Assembly: GCA_003586115.2 (NCBI GenBank)
Contig: QVOM02000126.1
Coordinates: forward strand, 3,751,491 to 3,815,490
Direction: 5' to 3'
Source: Salvator merianae
Lineage: Eukaryota > Chordata > Lepidosauria > Squamata > Teiidae
DNA: 64,000 nt
The notes under the pieces were generated by a model. It was not told where the DNA came from and did no database searches. It worked only from the letters and a program-made list of their open reading frames with translations. Below are positions 22,270-34,482 of this stretch, piece by piece; position 1 is the stretch's first letter, and each line of letters starts with the position of its first letter. A program made the position numbers and the translations under genes.

Positions 22270-25200
22270 TGCATTATTTAAGAGGTGAAAACACTCCTCT
22301 CCTTCCTTCTCACAGACAAAATCTCTTTGTTCCATGATCAGAATAGTACAGTACTTCACATTTATATTGCGCGCCGCACACTTCACGTGCAGCTTGTAAT
22401 ATTTCAAAGAACCCCCTGAAAAACTGCTGTTATCTCTATATTGAGATATACAGTAGATAGTAGTGGAGGGCCTTCTTGGCTCACCAAAGAGGAGATTGTG
22501 AGTTCACAGTGAAAGCAGGAGAGAAATCATAGATCACCTGACGGCAACTCAGTGCTGTAGGACTAAAGCGGGTTTCGATATCAGAGCTAAGGTTTTATGA
22601 GGATTTAAATGCACAAACCAGGGGTGCAGGTGGAAGAGAACAGAAGGCAGTGCCAAGAAGAAGAATGGTTTTCATTTTTCCTTTGAGCACTCTTCCAAAC
22701 CTGTATCCCTCCTCTGAATCCCCTTGTTAGCCTCACCGTGGGAAAAAGAGAGGTTCTTCCACTGCATCTGTCCTTCTTCCCACCCTGCTCCCTGCAGAAG
22801 GAGGCATACTGCTCAAAAAGCACAGTAAAGCCACCTTCTCTCACTGTCAAAGCCCTGCTCGAATTCCACTCCCTTTCTGTGCCTGATTTAAACTATCTCC
22901 CTCTGTCACAAAGAAGACCTGGATATCTGGTGCCACGTTTGTTTTGCCCCTAAGCTACGCTGTTTCAGTAACTCCACAGCTAATCTTTACTGCTTGTTTT
23001 CCTCTTGTACCTGCCTACATCTGCCCAATGCTCTCCCCCTTCTAGAGAACAAACTCCAGGTCTCTTATCGTGTGCCACAAAGAGAAAAGCAGGGGAGAGA
23101 CTCAACGTGCCCTGTGCTGGAAATGCTTGGTGGGATTTAAGCTATGGTTTAGTGAAACAATCCAGGCAAGCAACCTACCAGTCCTCAAAGCTTTGCCTCA
23201 TCCGACTTGCTTTCTAAACTTTACCATCATCCTCACGGGCCTCTGCTGCATCTTCTTCCCATCAACATGCTTCTCCTCATGCGCTCAGCGAAGCTGCAGA
23301 ATTCCCTCCTGAACCTGGAACACAAAGCTTCTGTTAGCGCATAAAAAGAAAACTAACTGCAAGACAAGACACCTTAATAAGGGAATTCTGCATTAAACAA
23401 AGATGTCCAAAGCCAAAGAAGATATACTCAGCCTCTCCTCTTTTCCCTTCCGCAGCGGTTGCCTAAGCAGCAACAGCAGCTTCGCTTCACATGACATCAC
23501 TGGCTATATTGGTTTGCAACAGTGCAGTGGAGCAGCAACCGACGACAGCAACATACAGCGCGCGCACACACCACATGCAGTGAGAAAAACTGAAAGGAAG
23601 CTATTGCTTTCTCCAAGAAACTTGCTCAGAAAACAAGCAAGTTTTGTGCAAGTTATTTATCAATGGTGCAGTCATCTTGTTTCCTGTTTTGGTCTTCCTA
23701 TCTGGTCACATCTACCCACTCACATAAGAAGCTATTTAAAAGGCAGTCTTTTAAAATGGACTTCTGCCCTGGTATCTGCATAGTTGCTTAAGCACTGAAG
23801 CTCTGATTGGTCTAATATGCGAAGACATAGTTGGAAAGATTTCCAAGGCTTGTTTTCCCCAAAAGACTAAAAAAGACTAACTTGCGGTCAACAGACATGA
23901 AATCTGGGGTAAATTAAGTCAAGGACAATTCTGCAAAAAGAGAAAGTTGCAGAACGTCTATGGGAAGGATTAGAGGGGTCTACTTTAGTCAAAGGGAGCT
24001 GATTCCAGAATGTTTGGTAGCTAAGCACCATCTCTTACTGTATTAAAACTGGAAGCTATTTCTTTCTTGACTGCCCCCCCCCAAAAAGGTTTACTATTAT
24101 GGAGAGGAGATCTGCTTAGACCACAACAGGGTCCCCACACAAAACCCCATCCAGCTCCTTAGCCTTATTCTAGCTTTTTTCCATTTTCTGTTCACACGTG
24201 CAAGTAGGTACCTTCCACATCCCTGCACCCTTCCCTCTGTACAGTGGAGTAAGAGAAAGCAGTGGGCAGCTTTGGTAACACAGGGAGGACAGAAACTCAT
24301 TCAGAGGGGAAGAGATAAAAGGCATCTTGCTCACATACTCCCCAAAACCTAGCCCAGTTTACTTTTAGAAGTGTGAAAAGACAACTCTGAGAACACAGAG
24401 AACCTAACAAAATCTAATCCAATGATTAAGTTCAACATCCAGACTGCTAAAAATTTCAGGACACAAAAGTTATCTTCTTCACCTCCTCGTTGTTCTTTTA
24501 CATTTTCACTGTTCACCTATATACTATATTACACTACACTACACTACACTACACTACACTACAGTACTACCACCACCACCTCTTCTTCTCCTCCTCTTTC
24601 TTTACATTTTCACTGCCCAACTATATATTATTCCAATTTTTTCATACGTATCCACACAGCTTTCTTGATTATTCACATATCAAAGCCTAGTTCACTCAAC
24701 AGCCAGGAAACACTGAATAAAAATTTGCCCTCAATATTTTCTTGTTAGAATATGTGAGAAGGGGGTTTCAGAAATGATTTTACTCCGCATCTGCACATGG
24801 ACTCCAGTATTAGTCCCATTACTGGATGATCCCAACTCAGTAAAGTTAATAATCAGGGTCTGGCGGTTATTGGCATCCTACACAGTAACAGGTTTAATCA
24901 ACAAGCCAGCTTAAACTCAAAAGTACCACCAGACTTTCTCTGACAAATTGGCGCATGGAAATTTGCTTTCTGGTGTCATTGGACACCTTAAAAGTTCCTC
25001 CTTTTTTGGAACAGTCCAAGTCCACCATGAAGCACAGCTGAATTCCTGCCTTAATATCCTACAGTACATTGCCATGATTCTGTATCCTACTGCCATTTGG
25101 CAAGTATAATGTAACCAACCAAAGTCTACCCCACAGTAAACAAGAGAACATTACTGTACTTTGGACACCTGTGGAACTCACATGCTTTGTGTACACAGTG

Positions 25201-25289
25201 CGAACGAACAAGGGCTGCAAAAATTATTACCAGTATGTCCGGCAAGGTTGAGGGCAATAGAAGGGGACAATAATGAACAAAACATATTA
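22270..25289. other. ZBTB1 intron 1, mostly unassigned
   Basis: No coding or clear transposon signal was seen apart from the microsatellite at 24527. A locally GC-richer stretch near 23450-23580 has GCGCGC and TGACATCAC motifs and could be regulatory, but this is weak. Confidence 0.35.
24527..24566. repeat. (ACTAC)n microsatellite
   Basis: About eight pentamer units, followed by CCACCACCACC and TCTTCTTCTCC runs. Open frames across it are low-complexity artefacts. Confidence 0.9.
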
Positions 25290-25297
25290 ATGGGATT

Positions 25298-25538
25298 CAG
25301 TGGCGGCCTGTCGCTTTAAGGGTGGATGTTCGGAACCCATAGGATTCAGTGGCGGCCTGTCGCTTTAAGGGTGGATGTTCGGAACCCATAGGAAGGGGGC
25401 GATCACTGTTCATGGGGCCTCCGGGCCTCCATACCGTCACAGCGGCAACAGTACGGAGGCCCGGAGGCCCCGCAAACAGCGATCACCCCCTTCCTGCGGG
25501 TTCTAAACACCCACCCTTAAAGTGACAGGCTGCCACTG
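25298..25538. mobile_element. hAT MITE, palindromic, perfect 8-bp duplication
   Basis: Starts CAGTGGCGGCCTGTCGCTTT and ends with the inverted CTGCCACTG. It is flanked by ATGGGATT at 25290-25297 and again at 25539-25546. Most of the element folds back on itself. A 49-bp segment (25293-25341) is repeated in tandem at 25342-25390 and includes the last five bases of the target duplication. It is GC-rich and non-coding. Confidence 0.9.
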
Positions 25539-25546
25539 ATGGGATT

Positions 25547-26629
25547 ATGGAATGTCCCCAGAAGAACCACGAAACCTTACTAAAAACAGGTACATACTAG
25601 TAAGGCGGGTACTTGGGATGAAGCAGTAAAGGTGAATGACAAATCTCTTCTAAAATGCAGCAAACCAAGTTTTGAGCTCATGCAGAAGTGCTGACTTTCA
25701 CATTGAATCAAAGGCTGGTTTGCTACATGTTACAGACATCCAAAATGTATGATGAAATGTTGTCAGCCCCTCTTATGTGCCTGATGGTGCTGCTCCATGG
25801 GGTCCATGCAATAACCAAAACAAAATTTACAAATACAAATTTCCTGTCATGTCCCTGCTCTGCCCGCAATATGCAGACTGGAATCTAAATGAAAAAAAAA
25901 AAAAAAAAAGGAAATACAAGGAAAGGTGTTACTGAAAACACCTAGAGTCCTGCCCTAGCATGCATGCAGAAACGCAGATTGAACCACACTTGGGCCAGAA
26001 TTTCAACCTGATTGACAGTCATGCAGAAAGATGGGATTGGCAAACGCACTTCAGCCTTACTGGAATTTTGTATATGTATTTTTTTTTTTTTTTTTTGGCA
26101 AATGTTTCCTACATCTAAAAACAAATTTTATTTTTACACATTTGAGACCCCCTCTGGTTGGAAGGGGACAGGAAGGAAGAACCAACACCTTAGTTTTACG
26201 AGGGCCCATTTCTTCCTCCTTTTACCTTTTCAGTTCTGGAGAGGTATGCAAAGCAAAATGGCTGTCAGATTCTGAGAAAACATGCTAGCATTTCCCTAGG
26301 GCTACTGCTTGCTGCTGGTCCAAGAAAGGGAGGGGCTTGTTTTTCTTCTACAATCATGCCATAGTACAGTACCCCTGTTTAAAAAAATACTTTTTTTTAT
26401 AACTCCCACGATCCTTAGCAATGGCCACTGCAAGGAAGGGTAATGGGAACAGAAAATCCAAAACAGAGGGATTTTTCAGAATACTACTTAAAAGAAAGCC
26501 AACCAGTATGCATGGTGCATTTTTCATTTATTTACGGCTCTTGTATCCTGCTTGTCTCACAGAGTGCTCAAGACACTACACATATTTCTCCTCCGCTCCA
26601 TTTTATCTTCATAAACAACCCTGGGAGGT
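25547..26629. other. ZBTB1 intron 1, unassigned
   Basis: Poly-A near 25891-25908 and poly-T near 26079-26096. AGTGCTCAAGACACTACAC near 26561 hints at an L2-like 3' segment. No gene seen. Confidence 0.35.
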
Positions 26630-26880
26630 AAATTATTTATTTATTTGTTTGTTTTATTTGCATTTTTATCCTACCCTATACCCGAAGGTCTCAGGGCGGG
26701 TTACAACAATTGAAACAAAACAAAACATAAACTCATAAAAGGCATACAATAAAACAGTAGTCTGAAAGTAGGGAGGGAAAGGTGTACCTTTAGCCAAAGG
26801 CAAATTAGGCTAAGAGGCAGTGATTGGCCTACAATTACCTAGCAAACTCTGTGGCCAAGTAGGGATTAGAACTGATGGAC
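26630..26880 (-). mobile_element. L2-like LINE 3' end
   Basis: TTATTTATTTGTTTG leads into CCTACCCTATACCCGAAGGTCTCAGGGCGGG, the terminal hairpin shared by the L2-like copies, here inverted. The sequence after ~26800 resembles an inverted SINE body (CTCTGTGGCCAAGTAGGGATTAGAAC). Confidence 0.65.
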
Positions 26881-27164
26881 TCCTAGGGAGCATGTGCACA
26901 GTGCATCTTGGCCAGGGCAGGGGGGGGTGTGAGGCAGAAAGTGCTAGGGACTGCCTGCATTGCCAGAGCCCTGTGCCAGCCTTCGTCAGAGGCCAGGGAC
27001 AGGGCAGGCTGGAGGGGGGAATTTTGGCAGTGTGCCGCAAACCGCCTGCTTCCAAGGCTGTCTCCAGTGTCTAGCGAAATGGCACCAGACTCCACACGCA
27101 TGGGGATCAGCTGGAGGGGTTGGCTGGAGCAGCCCATGGCTGGGAATAGTCAGGTGACTACTTA

Positions 27165-27530
27165 GAACATAAAGAGCCCTGCTGGATCAGGCTAAGGCCC
27201 AGCTAGTCCAGCATCCTGTCTCACACAGTGGCCTGCCAATTGCTTCTGGACATTCTCAAGAGAATAAAAAGGCAAAACTGTCACCTGTTCATGACTCCCT
27301 GCAAATGGCCTTTCGAGGCATCCTGCCTATAAATGTGAAGGTGGTAGCTAGGCACCCATTCTAGTAGCCATTGGTACACCTGACCTCCATGTATCTGTCC
27401 AATCTGTTCTTAAAGCTATCCAGGCTGATTGCTGTCACCACCTCTTCCGCTGGTGAATTCCATAGACCCTCTCTGGGTGAAAAACATTTGCCCTTACTGT
27501 TAGTCCTAACTCTCCTGCCCATCAGCCTAC
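27165..27530 (-). mobile_element. CR1-type LINE 3' end, octamer-tail family
   Basis: GAACATAAAGAGCCCTGCTGG, GGCCCAGCTAGTCCAGCATC, GCAAATGGCCTTTCGAGGC and CTAACTCTCCTGCCCATCAG match the copies at 21098 and 52103 in order. Confidence 0.75.
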
Positions 27531-28149
27531 TTTAAAGTGGTCTCCCACTGAGGCGATCTCTGGCACAATTTCCACAGCAGGAGCATTCCAAGGGTAATGC
27601 CCGTGTGACCAGAGCACTGCCCAGGAACAGACCATGCAGAAGCTGCTCTACATTCTAGCCCTCCACTCTGTGCCACTCTAGCTATGTAGGGGAAGTAAAG
27701 AAAATGGCAGCAAGGTGGAATACAAAGGGCAGTTCTGTACTGGCCAGTATACAGGCCCAGCAAGCATACTGGAAGCCTCTCTTCTGCATGCTGGTGTGGC
27801 CTAAGGAAGGCCCATGAAGAAGGGACACCCCTAGTAGTCTGGTATACTGGCCAGTGCAGAATCGCCTAGGTTATAAATTCAGGCAGGGTAGGGAGGAGGG
27901 AAGGCATATGGAAGGGGGAAATAACGTATCCCCTCCTAATCCACTTGGGTACCCAGCAAGCCTGTTGCTTTCGGAGACTGGCGACGCCTGCTAAGCACCC
28001 TAACCAAGAAGACTTCAACATGTTAGGGATCTTTAGCGCGGCCGTTCTTCCAAACAGGAAATGCCGAGGGTACATCGTCCGAGTCGATTAGGAAGAAACC
28101 TGAGCTGTCCCAGTTAGGATGTTTTTAATAACTTTCACCGTAAAGCTGC
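27531..28149. other. Intronic, with a small fold-back
   Basis: ACTGGCCAGTATAC near 27741 is mirrored by GTATACTGGCCAGT near 27842, ~90 bp apart. No gene or named repeat was seen. Confidence 0.4.
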
Positions 28150-29500
28150 TATTTCCTGGGCTGATGGTTGCTGATCGGGGTCACTAGGCAAACCCATTCG
28201 TAAAACTCTTCTGTTCCGGTAGCGGGGAGTGTGCCCGGCGGCAGCGAGGAAAGTTCTGGGCCTCCGACGCAGCGCAGCAGGCCATAACCAAGCCCCCACT
28301 TGGCCCGGGCGCGCAGTGCCTCGGTGGCCTCTGGCGCCCCTCCAAGGCCCTGCAGCGATCATACTCGCCCCTGCCGCTCCGCAGTCCCAGGACCCAGACA
28401 CCCAACTTCGGGTTGCCTGCCTTGGCAGCGCAGGAAGGGAGCTGCGCCGCCAGGGGCGCCCTGCCGCCCGCTTCGGCTTTCCTCTCCTCCCTCTCTTGCG
28501 AGAGAGAGAAAGCCGATGGCGGCGCAGGGCGCAAGACACATGGCTCCAAGGGGCGCGCGAAAAGGGTGGCAGCAGCCCTGGATCGGAGCTAGCAGAGGCC
28601 TCCGCTGCGCAGCCCACCACGCCCGTCAATCAGGGCTGCCTGGCCGGCGTTGCCTGCTCGCTGTCCCCTGACCGGCGTACCAAGGCACGATCGGGCTCTC
28701 CAGCGCCAGGCCTCTCCAAGCGCGGGCGCAGGCAAACCGGAGCTCCCAGCCGCTTCCTTCCGTCCGCACTCGGCCCTGCCCCTGACTCTCCCGATCTTTC
28801 GCACCGCGCGCACCCCCTCGGATCCAGTTTCCCGCTGCGGGGAGGCCTAGGGATCATTGCAGCGCCAAGCGCTCCGCCTCCCCGGTGGCGCTGAACGGAC
28901 CCCCTCCACAACGGCCTCTCGAGCTTGGGCCTCCGCAGTCTCACTTACCATAGATCCCCCGGCTCGCCGCCAGAAGGGTTTCGGGGGCCCCCGGCCGCTC
29001 CCGGAGCGGTCGGTCGGCTCTTGCTGTTGCTGCTGCCGCTGCCGCCGCTACAACAAAAGACTTCCGCCCTCGGCCGCGCCTGCTGCTGCTGCTGCTGCCG
29101 CTCTCCTCCGCAGAGAAGCAGCAGCTCCGGCTCCGCCGCGACGACGACCGCACGCAGCCTGCCGGACCCCTCCCCCCGGCTGGCGGCCAGCAGCGGCGCC
29201 TGGCCCGGCTGGCTGCGCGGCCAATGCCCAGGCGTGGCCCACGGGGCGCCTTTCCCCTGCCCATCGCGAAGGCTCTCCCCCGCCCGGCTCTTGCTGTTTC
29301 TCCTTGCCCGCACTTGCGGTATGTGTGTGTGTTTGGGTCCATGCGCGCGCGCGCGTGTCTGTGCGTTCCCAAGAAGCTCGCCCTCAGTCCGGATTCGAAT
29401 CAGATTGCGTTGCTCCCCGAGGCTTCCTTTGCTGCGGCCACGCTGTCACCCGGCCGGCGCCGTTCCGCCGGGCAGCTGCAAATATTAGCTAGGGGGAATC
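28150..29500 (-). promoter_or_regulatory. ZBTB1: CpG-island promoter of ZBTB1
   Basis: A ~1.3-kb stretch of dense CpG and high GC with no TATA box. It lies upstream of the ZBTB1 coding exon and faces away from ZBTB25. A good donor at 28949/28948 on the minus strand lies inside it. It holds CTG/CCG-type runs at 29010-29110 and a GCGCGCGCGCG run at 29343. Long open frames here in both directions are composition effects. Confidence 0.75.
28949..29300 (-). other. ZBTB1: Predicted ZBTB1 non-coding exon 1 (start uncertain)
   Basis: The minus strand reads GGATCTATG then GTAAGTGAGAC, a near-consensus donor. The exon's last three bases are ATG, which would create an upstream start codon when joined to exon 2. 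The transcription start within the CpG island cannot be read from sequence. Confidence 0.5.
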
Positions 29501-29867
29501 TGGGGAGGATTCCAGGCGTTGTGGTTGGTAACTCTGGTTCCCAGGACCTCTAATCACTGGGCATAATAGAAGAGTGGAATCCCCACGCGAAAGATCTCCT
29601 CTCTCCCACCTTCGCTTCATTTTAGGAATCCACGTTTGTACCAGCCCAAGGATATACCGCTATACACCGTGAATTGCTCTCGTTTGAATATCTGCTTCGG
29701 TGGAGAGGCATAAGGACAAATTACGTTTCTGACTAGTATGGAGTGCAATTTAAAAATAAATATATAGAAAGAATTAATATGGAACAGGCGACCTCTAGGC
29801 TAACATGTTTGCTTGCCCAGAAATCTGCCCTCTATTATATCGTACCGCAGGACTGCTCATCTCCAGA

Positions 29868-30155
29868 TGTTATCCAACTACAACTCCCAGCATTCCACTC
29901 CCAGCCCTGGGACCCTCCCCATGTTATCCAACTACAATTCCCGCATTCCAATCCCAGCATTTGTAACTCCCAGCATTCCACTCCTTAGGGCTGGCATGGA
30001 ATGCTAGGAGTTGTAGTTCAGGACCCTCAGGAAGGCCATAGGCTGAGCAGCCGTAGTTTAATCTATATCTTAGGTCTCCAGAGTTAAGGGATGGTTTTTT
30101 GACAGCTCCAACTCCCACGTTCGTTAGCCCAAGGATCATGGGAACTGTAGTCCAA
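29868..30155. promoter_or_regulatory. Cluster of ZNF143-like ACTACAA..TCCCA motifs in a repeat
   Basis: ACTACAACTCCCAGCATTC at 29877, ACTACAATTCCCGCATTC at 29931, inverted copies at 29998-30018 and 30134-30151, and a partial copy near 29963. A ~54-bp unit (TTATCCAACTACAA...) is duplicated at 29870 and 29924. The core resembles the ZNF143/THAP11 site. The sequence looks like an amniote interspersed repeat. Regulatory action is inference. Confidence 0.5.
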
Positions 30156-32454
30156 TAAGCTTCCAACTTCCATACATCCTGCTTTCCTGCTTCCTGTGCA
30201 TTCTCAAGGCATCTGTCTGATCTCCCTTTATTCCAAACCCCTCTGCAAAATCCACTTTTCTTCGTCAACCTTTAGTCTGATTCCTTAACCTACTGTGCTC
30301 TGTAGGCTTGGTTGTGAGTAGAATTCACTGCACACAGCAGCAGAACCAAGACTGCGTTGTTTGCCTTTGTGTGTGACGGGGTAGGAATCTGTTTCTCCCC
30401 ACCCCCTGCATACTTTTCATTGTAATTTTCAACAGTATAAACAAAATGGAAAGGAAAAAAAAAACACATTTAGAGTATATCTTATTTCTACATGTCAGTG
30501 TATACATAAACATTCCCTCCCCAACTAGTTTATTTTATCTGTTTTTTAGTGATTTTATTGTGACCCTGAGATTTTTGGGTATGGGGTGGGATAGAAATAT
30601 AAATGACAAATAAATAAACACAAACAGCCATTTGTCTTGGGGAAAAAGAGCTAAACACTTGTTTTTAATATTCTGGACATACAGTATATACTTTTCTCAT
30701 ATTACTCTTTTCACATACTACTGGATACCAGACATCACTGGCTTCATCAAGAACAGCCATTGGTCAGGAGCTAGGAGAAAAATGATACAAAAATCCTTTA
30801 ATCTGCCTGGCAGATCTTCCAAAAGCAAGCTCTCTGTAAGAGAGGCAGTGGAGTAAAAGCAGGTGTTACTGAGTCAACAGATCCCAGGTGACAAGTGCAA
30901 GCCAGTCTGGACAGGTGACACTAGTGAATCTGCTTTGTATAATTGCAGATGGAAGAGTGTTCAGATGGGCCAATGAAAAGCCTTGATGATGTTTCGAATG
31001 AAGATCATTGGACAAGCAGAAGTGTGGCACAGATGGAGGGGAGGGCGTGTTGTGTCTTCTGCACTGGTCCAGAACAGTCCAAACAGAAAACATGTCAACC
31101 TTGAAGCCTTTCTGAGCATAGCAAGAAGGTGCTTGATCTAAAAAGCCCCTTCTGCTCCAGGTGTTTCCTGTAGCACTGACTAAGTGTCAAATATATCAAG
31201 CGTTGTCACTTCATGCTTTTATTCGGTTCCTACCAGTACCAAATCACTGTGGACTAGGTGCCCTAACATCCCCCATTTCTCCTAGTTTGCAGTTAGGGGA
31301 TTTGAATCAAATTCCTACAGCTGCAAAAATGGAAGTGTTTAAATCTTTTCCTGGACACCAACACTTCCAGATGCAGCTGAATCCCTGCAGAGCTGAATGT
31401 TCCTCTGACTGGCAGCAGCCCCAGGAAACCTGCCGGGGAGAAGCCTGGAAACCTTTCCTCTAATGTGCCTGATTTTTGCATGTGGGCAACTTTTCTCTCT
31501 CTTTTCACAAGATACACTCATACATCTGCGGTCTCACTTGTGGCTTGAAGCAGGGCAGACTCACGTGTTTGAGCTTTTTCTTCTTTGAATGTTTCATTGG
31601 CTAGTTGGCTGCCTCGAGCACTGAGAAAGTAGACAGAATATAAGTGTACAAAGAAATGAATGATGCAAACTGGCCTTTGCAGCATTCCAGGGTGTAGGCT
31701 TAAGGATAAAAGAATCTGTGCATTAAAAAAACGTCAGATGACAGTAGAATTCTGCCCTTTCCACAACTGGCAGCAATCATGCAAGGATTGCTGTCTCCCC
31801 TTTACCAACATTTATCAATCACCAAACAGTTTGTTGTCTTCTGTGGGATGAAGGGCCTGAGCCTGAAGTCTATAACACATAGTAATATCAGCCTGCATCC
31901 CCATGGAGTGGGGTTCGGCCCCGTGACGGGCTGACTTGAACAAAGCATGCACAAGCAACCCCAGCCACGAGAGGTGGGACAAGCAAACACACTACCACAG
32001 CAGACACAGTTTTCAGGGAGTCCTTTCTGGCATCAGATCAAAAATCATCTGCTTCCTGGGCCATTTCAGGTCTGGTGTGAAAGCTCCCTCCCCAGATTCC
32101 TTGCAGGGGTGAGGTTTCTGGGAGGGGCCCTTCTGACTGGAAATGACCCTGGGGAGTCAATAATTTTTTATCTGATCCCCCCCCCCCACTGAAACTGAGC
32201 CCATGTGGTGCTCTCTGTCCTCCTGTTTGAAAGAGGAAGGAGTACCTCTGCAACAACCATCTACTCCCAAAGCCATCAGAACCACCCTGCAGGTAAGGAG
32301 GACAAAATAAAAACTGGTTAGCACCCACAGCGATTATGAAATATTTTTTACGTTAAGGAAGTCAAAGCAATTGTGCCAAGATCTCTAACAGAATTTCACT
32401 GAAGTTCCTTTATTTTATCAACAAAAGGCAGAAGTTCCATCATATGCAATCTGA
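30156..32454. other. Inter-promoter region, mostly unassigned
   Basis: Apart from the L2-like tail at 30540-30622, no gene or clear repeat was seen. Confidence 0.35.
30540..30622 (+). mobile_element. L2-like LINE tail
   Basis: TGTGACCCTGAGATTTTTGGGTATGGGGTGGGATAGAAATATAAATG then AATAAATAAAC, matching the family's end. Confidence 0.55.
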
Positions 32455-32683
32455 TATGAAGGTCAGGTATATCAATGGCTACTAGAATGGATGCCCAGGT
32501 ACTGCCTCCAGGGTGGAGAGAGAGGCAGGATGCCTCTAAAGGCCATTTGCAATGAGTCAAGAGCAGATGAAGGTTTTGCTTGAGAATGCCCAGAAGCAAT
32601 TGTTGGGCCATGGTGTGAGACAGGATGCTGGACTGGAAGCACCATGGCCTGATCCAGCAAGGATCTTCTTATGTTCTTAATCT
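32455..32683 (+). mobile_element. CR1-type LINE 3' end, octamer-tail family
   Basis: Sense orientation: GCCATTTGCAATGAGTCAAGAG, GACAGGATGCTGGACTGG, GCCTGATCCAGCAAGG and the tail TTCTTATGTTCTTA. Confidence 0.75.
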
Positions 32684-32689
32684 GTTAAT

Positions 32690-33290
32690 TGAATATATTT
32701 CTTGCTCCTTGAGGGGGCTACATACCGACTGGGAATCAGACTTGCTGATGATATTCTCAACCTAGAATGCAAACACATCCGTACTAAAGATCCGAAAAGG
32801 TCACCCAGCAGACAAATATAGAGAAACCAGTTTAAAATTACTACACCGGTTGTATCAAATGCCAAAAATATTATCTTAAACAACCACCTCCATCAGCCTC
32901 CTCTGCTGGCACAGGTGTGGAGCAACCAAGGAAACATAATTACACTTTTAGTGGGCATGTACAATAATCCACGAGTTTTGGAAAACAATAACCTGTGAAA
33001 TTAATAAAATGCTTCAAGTCCAGCTCACCCCGTCACCACAACTTTGTATATTTTCCCAGTTTAAATAAAATAATGCCAATACAGAATATAAAAAAATGAT
33101 AAGATTCACGGTGGTGGCAGCTAGAGTATGAATTGCAAAATTTTGGAAAGACTGCAGAAAGCAGAGCAAACAAGAACAGAAAGACCAGGTATGGGACATC
33201 ACCCTAACTGAACTAATAGTTGCACAACATGCAAGGATCAAAGAATACATAAAAACGTGGAAGACTTATCTCTTCACTGTCTCCATGAGA
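32690..33290 (+). mobile_element. L1 LINE, ORF2 C-terminal relic
   Basis: The plus-strand translation carries LLHRLYQMPK, a CW..CG block, then WACTIIHEFWK and VVAARV with IAKFWK. These match the cysteine-rich C-terminal end and the FW...I motif of L1 ORF2. Stops interrupt it. Confidence 0.75.
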
Positions 33291-33379
33291 GGAATGAACC
33301 ATTGTTGACAGCCAAATTTCTAAAACTCTAGTTCTAGAAATATCTCTCGATGAACATCCTGTAGGACATGCTTAGTTTA

Positions 33380-33711
33380 GGACCTGTTCACACTTACCTT
33401 CTAGTGAGTGTCTGCATGCTCACTAGAGAAGTGCTTCCACATTTTGCACAGACTCTAGCGATTGAGAACAGCTATAGCCACTCCCAATTGCTACTAGCTG
33501 TGGAGCACAAATTGTGCTCCACAGCTGTACTGCTCCCGGTACACAGCATTCACACCTACATCCTGGTGCAAACAGTGCAAGCCATTGTGCGCAGTCGTGT
33601 GACACATCCCCCTTCGCCATGGATGTTCCCCCAGCCACTGTCATGGTGGGGCAGCCAACATTTGCACTGCAAGGATTCGAACGTTCTTAGGTGGAAAGTG
33701 TGAAACGACCC
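33380..33711. mobile_element. Harbinger-like MITE
   Basis: Begins GGACCTGTTCACACTTA and ends AAGTGTGAAACGACCC, with TTA on both sides (33377-33379 and 33712-33714). The interior resembles the copies at 19563 and 61223. Confidence 0.8.
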
Positions 33712-34021
33712 TTAGACACTTTAACAGCTTGACCCACGAAGATCACAGGAGTGCCTTCAAATAACACCAGGTGGTAACCCTATTCTGTATGAATGTTTTG
33801 TCAATTTATAGTAATGTAACATTATGCCTTATTACTGTTCATTTGGAAAGTCTGGAAAACAACAAAAAGCCACCCTGCAGGTAAGACAACTCCTGGAGCA
33901 CATGAAGCAGCCCTGGAGCCAGATGTGATTGGTTCATGTAAATGCATTGCCCCTGGACACCCAGATGTTTGGATGTCCCACTCTTGGGCCAGTTGAGGAG
34001 GCACCTTATGGTGCCCATGTA

Positions 34022-34225
34022 GATACAGCCTTAGTTGTTATTAGGTGCAATCAACTAGGGCTTAACTTCTGGTGACTATATGAACATGCTCGCCATTTTG
34101 GCTTGTGCGTAATACTGTCTCAAAGTTTGCCAAGGGCATTCTGGTAGTCTCAGTGATCCATAGAATCCATCTTGTCTGCTGTCTCCCCTTACTTCTGCTT
34201 TGCTCAAACTTTCCAAGCATATATC
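34022..34225 (-). mobile_element. RTE/BovB-like LINE 3' fragment
   Basis: The minus-strand translation GKFEQSRSKGRQQTRWILW...LANFETVLRTSQNGEHVHI matches the C-terminal end of RTE-type ORF2. It is followed by a GGTGACTATATGAAC-type 3' end. Confidence 0.6.
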
Positions 34226-34482
34226 TTTTTGTATATCTTAATGTATTTTTATTGCAAGCCACCCAGACAACCTGTGTTTATTGGATGGCTATAGAGATGT
34301 ACCCAATGAAATAAATAAATAAGCGCTCTATTCCAGTCCTTCATTTGCTTGCATTACATGGCCAAACTATAGAACCCTGTGAGCAGTGGGGCCGTGAATG
34401 CATTTCCTGCCGCCCACAAGAAGATTCACTTTCATTTATTCTGTAATCTATGGATAACATGTCAACCTCAGTTAATATGTCA

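Larger units (their letters stand above)
15193..28948 (-). other. ZBTB1: Predicted ZBTB1 intron 1
   Basis: Bounded by GTAAGT at 28948-28943 and the acceptor at 15193 on the minus strand. This gives a ~13.75-kb intron filled mostly with repeats listed separately. Use of this donor is inferred from its position in the CpG island. Confidence 0.6.

Noticed and set aside
24422..24748. 108-codon frame with repeated LHYTT
   Set aside because: It reads through the ACTAC microsatellite.
28229..29553. Several open frames of 100-220 codons on both strands
   Set aside because: They lie in the CpG island, overlap in many frames, are rich in A, P, R and G, and show no domain. Stop-poor composition explains them.
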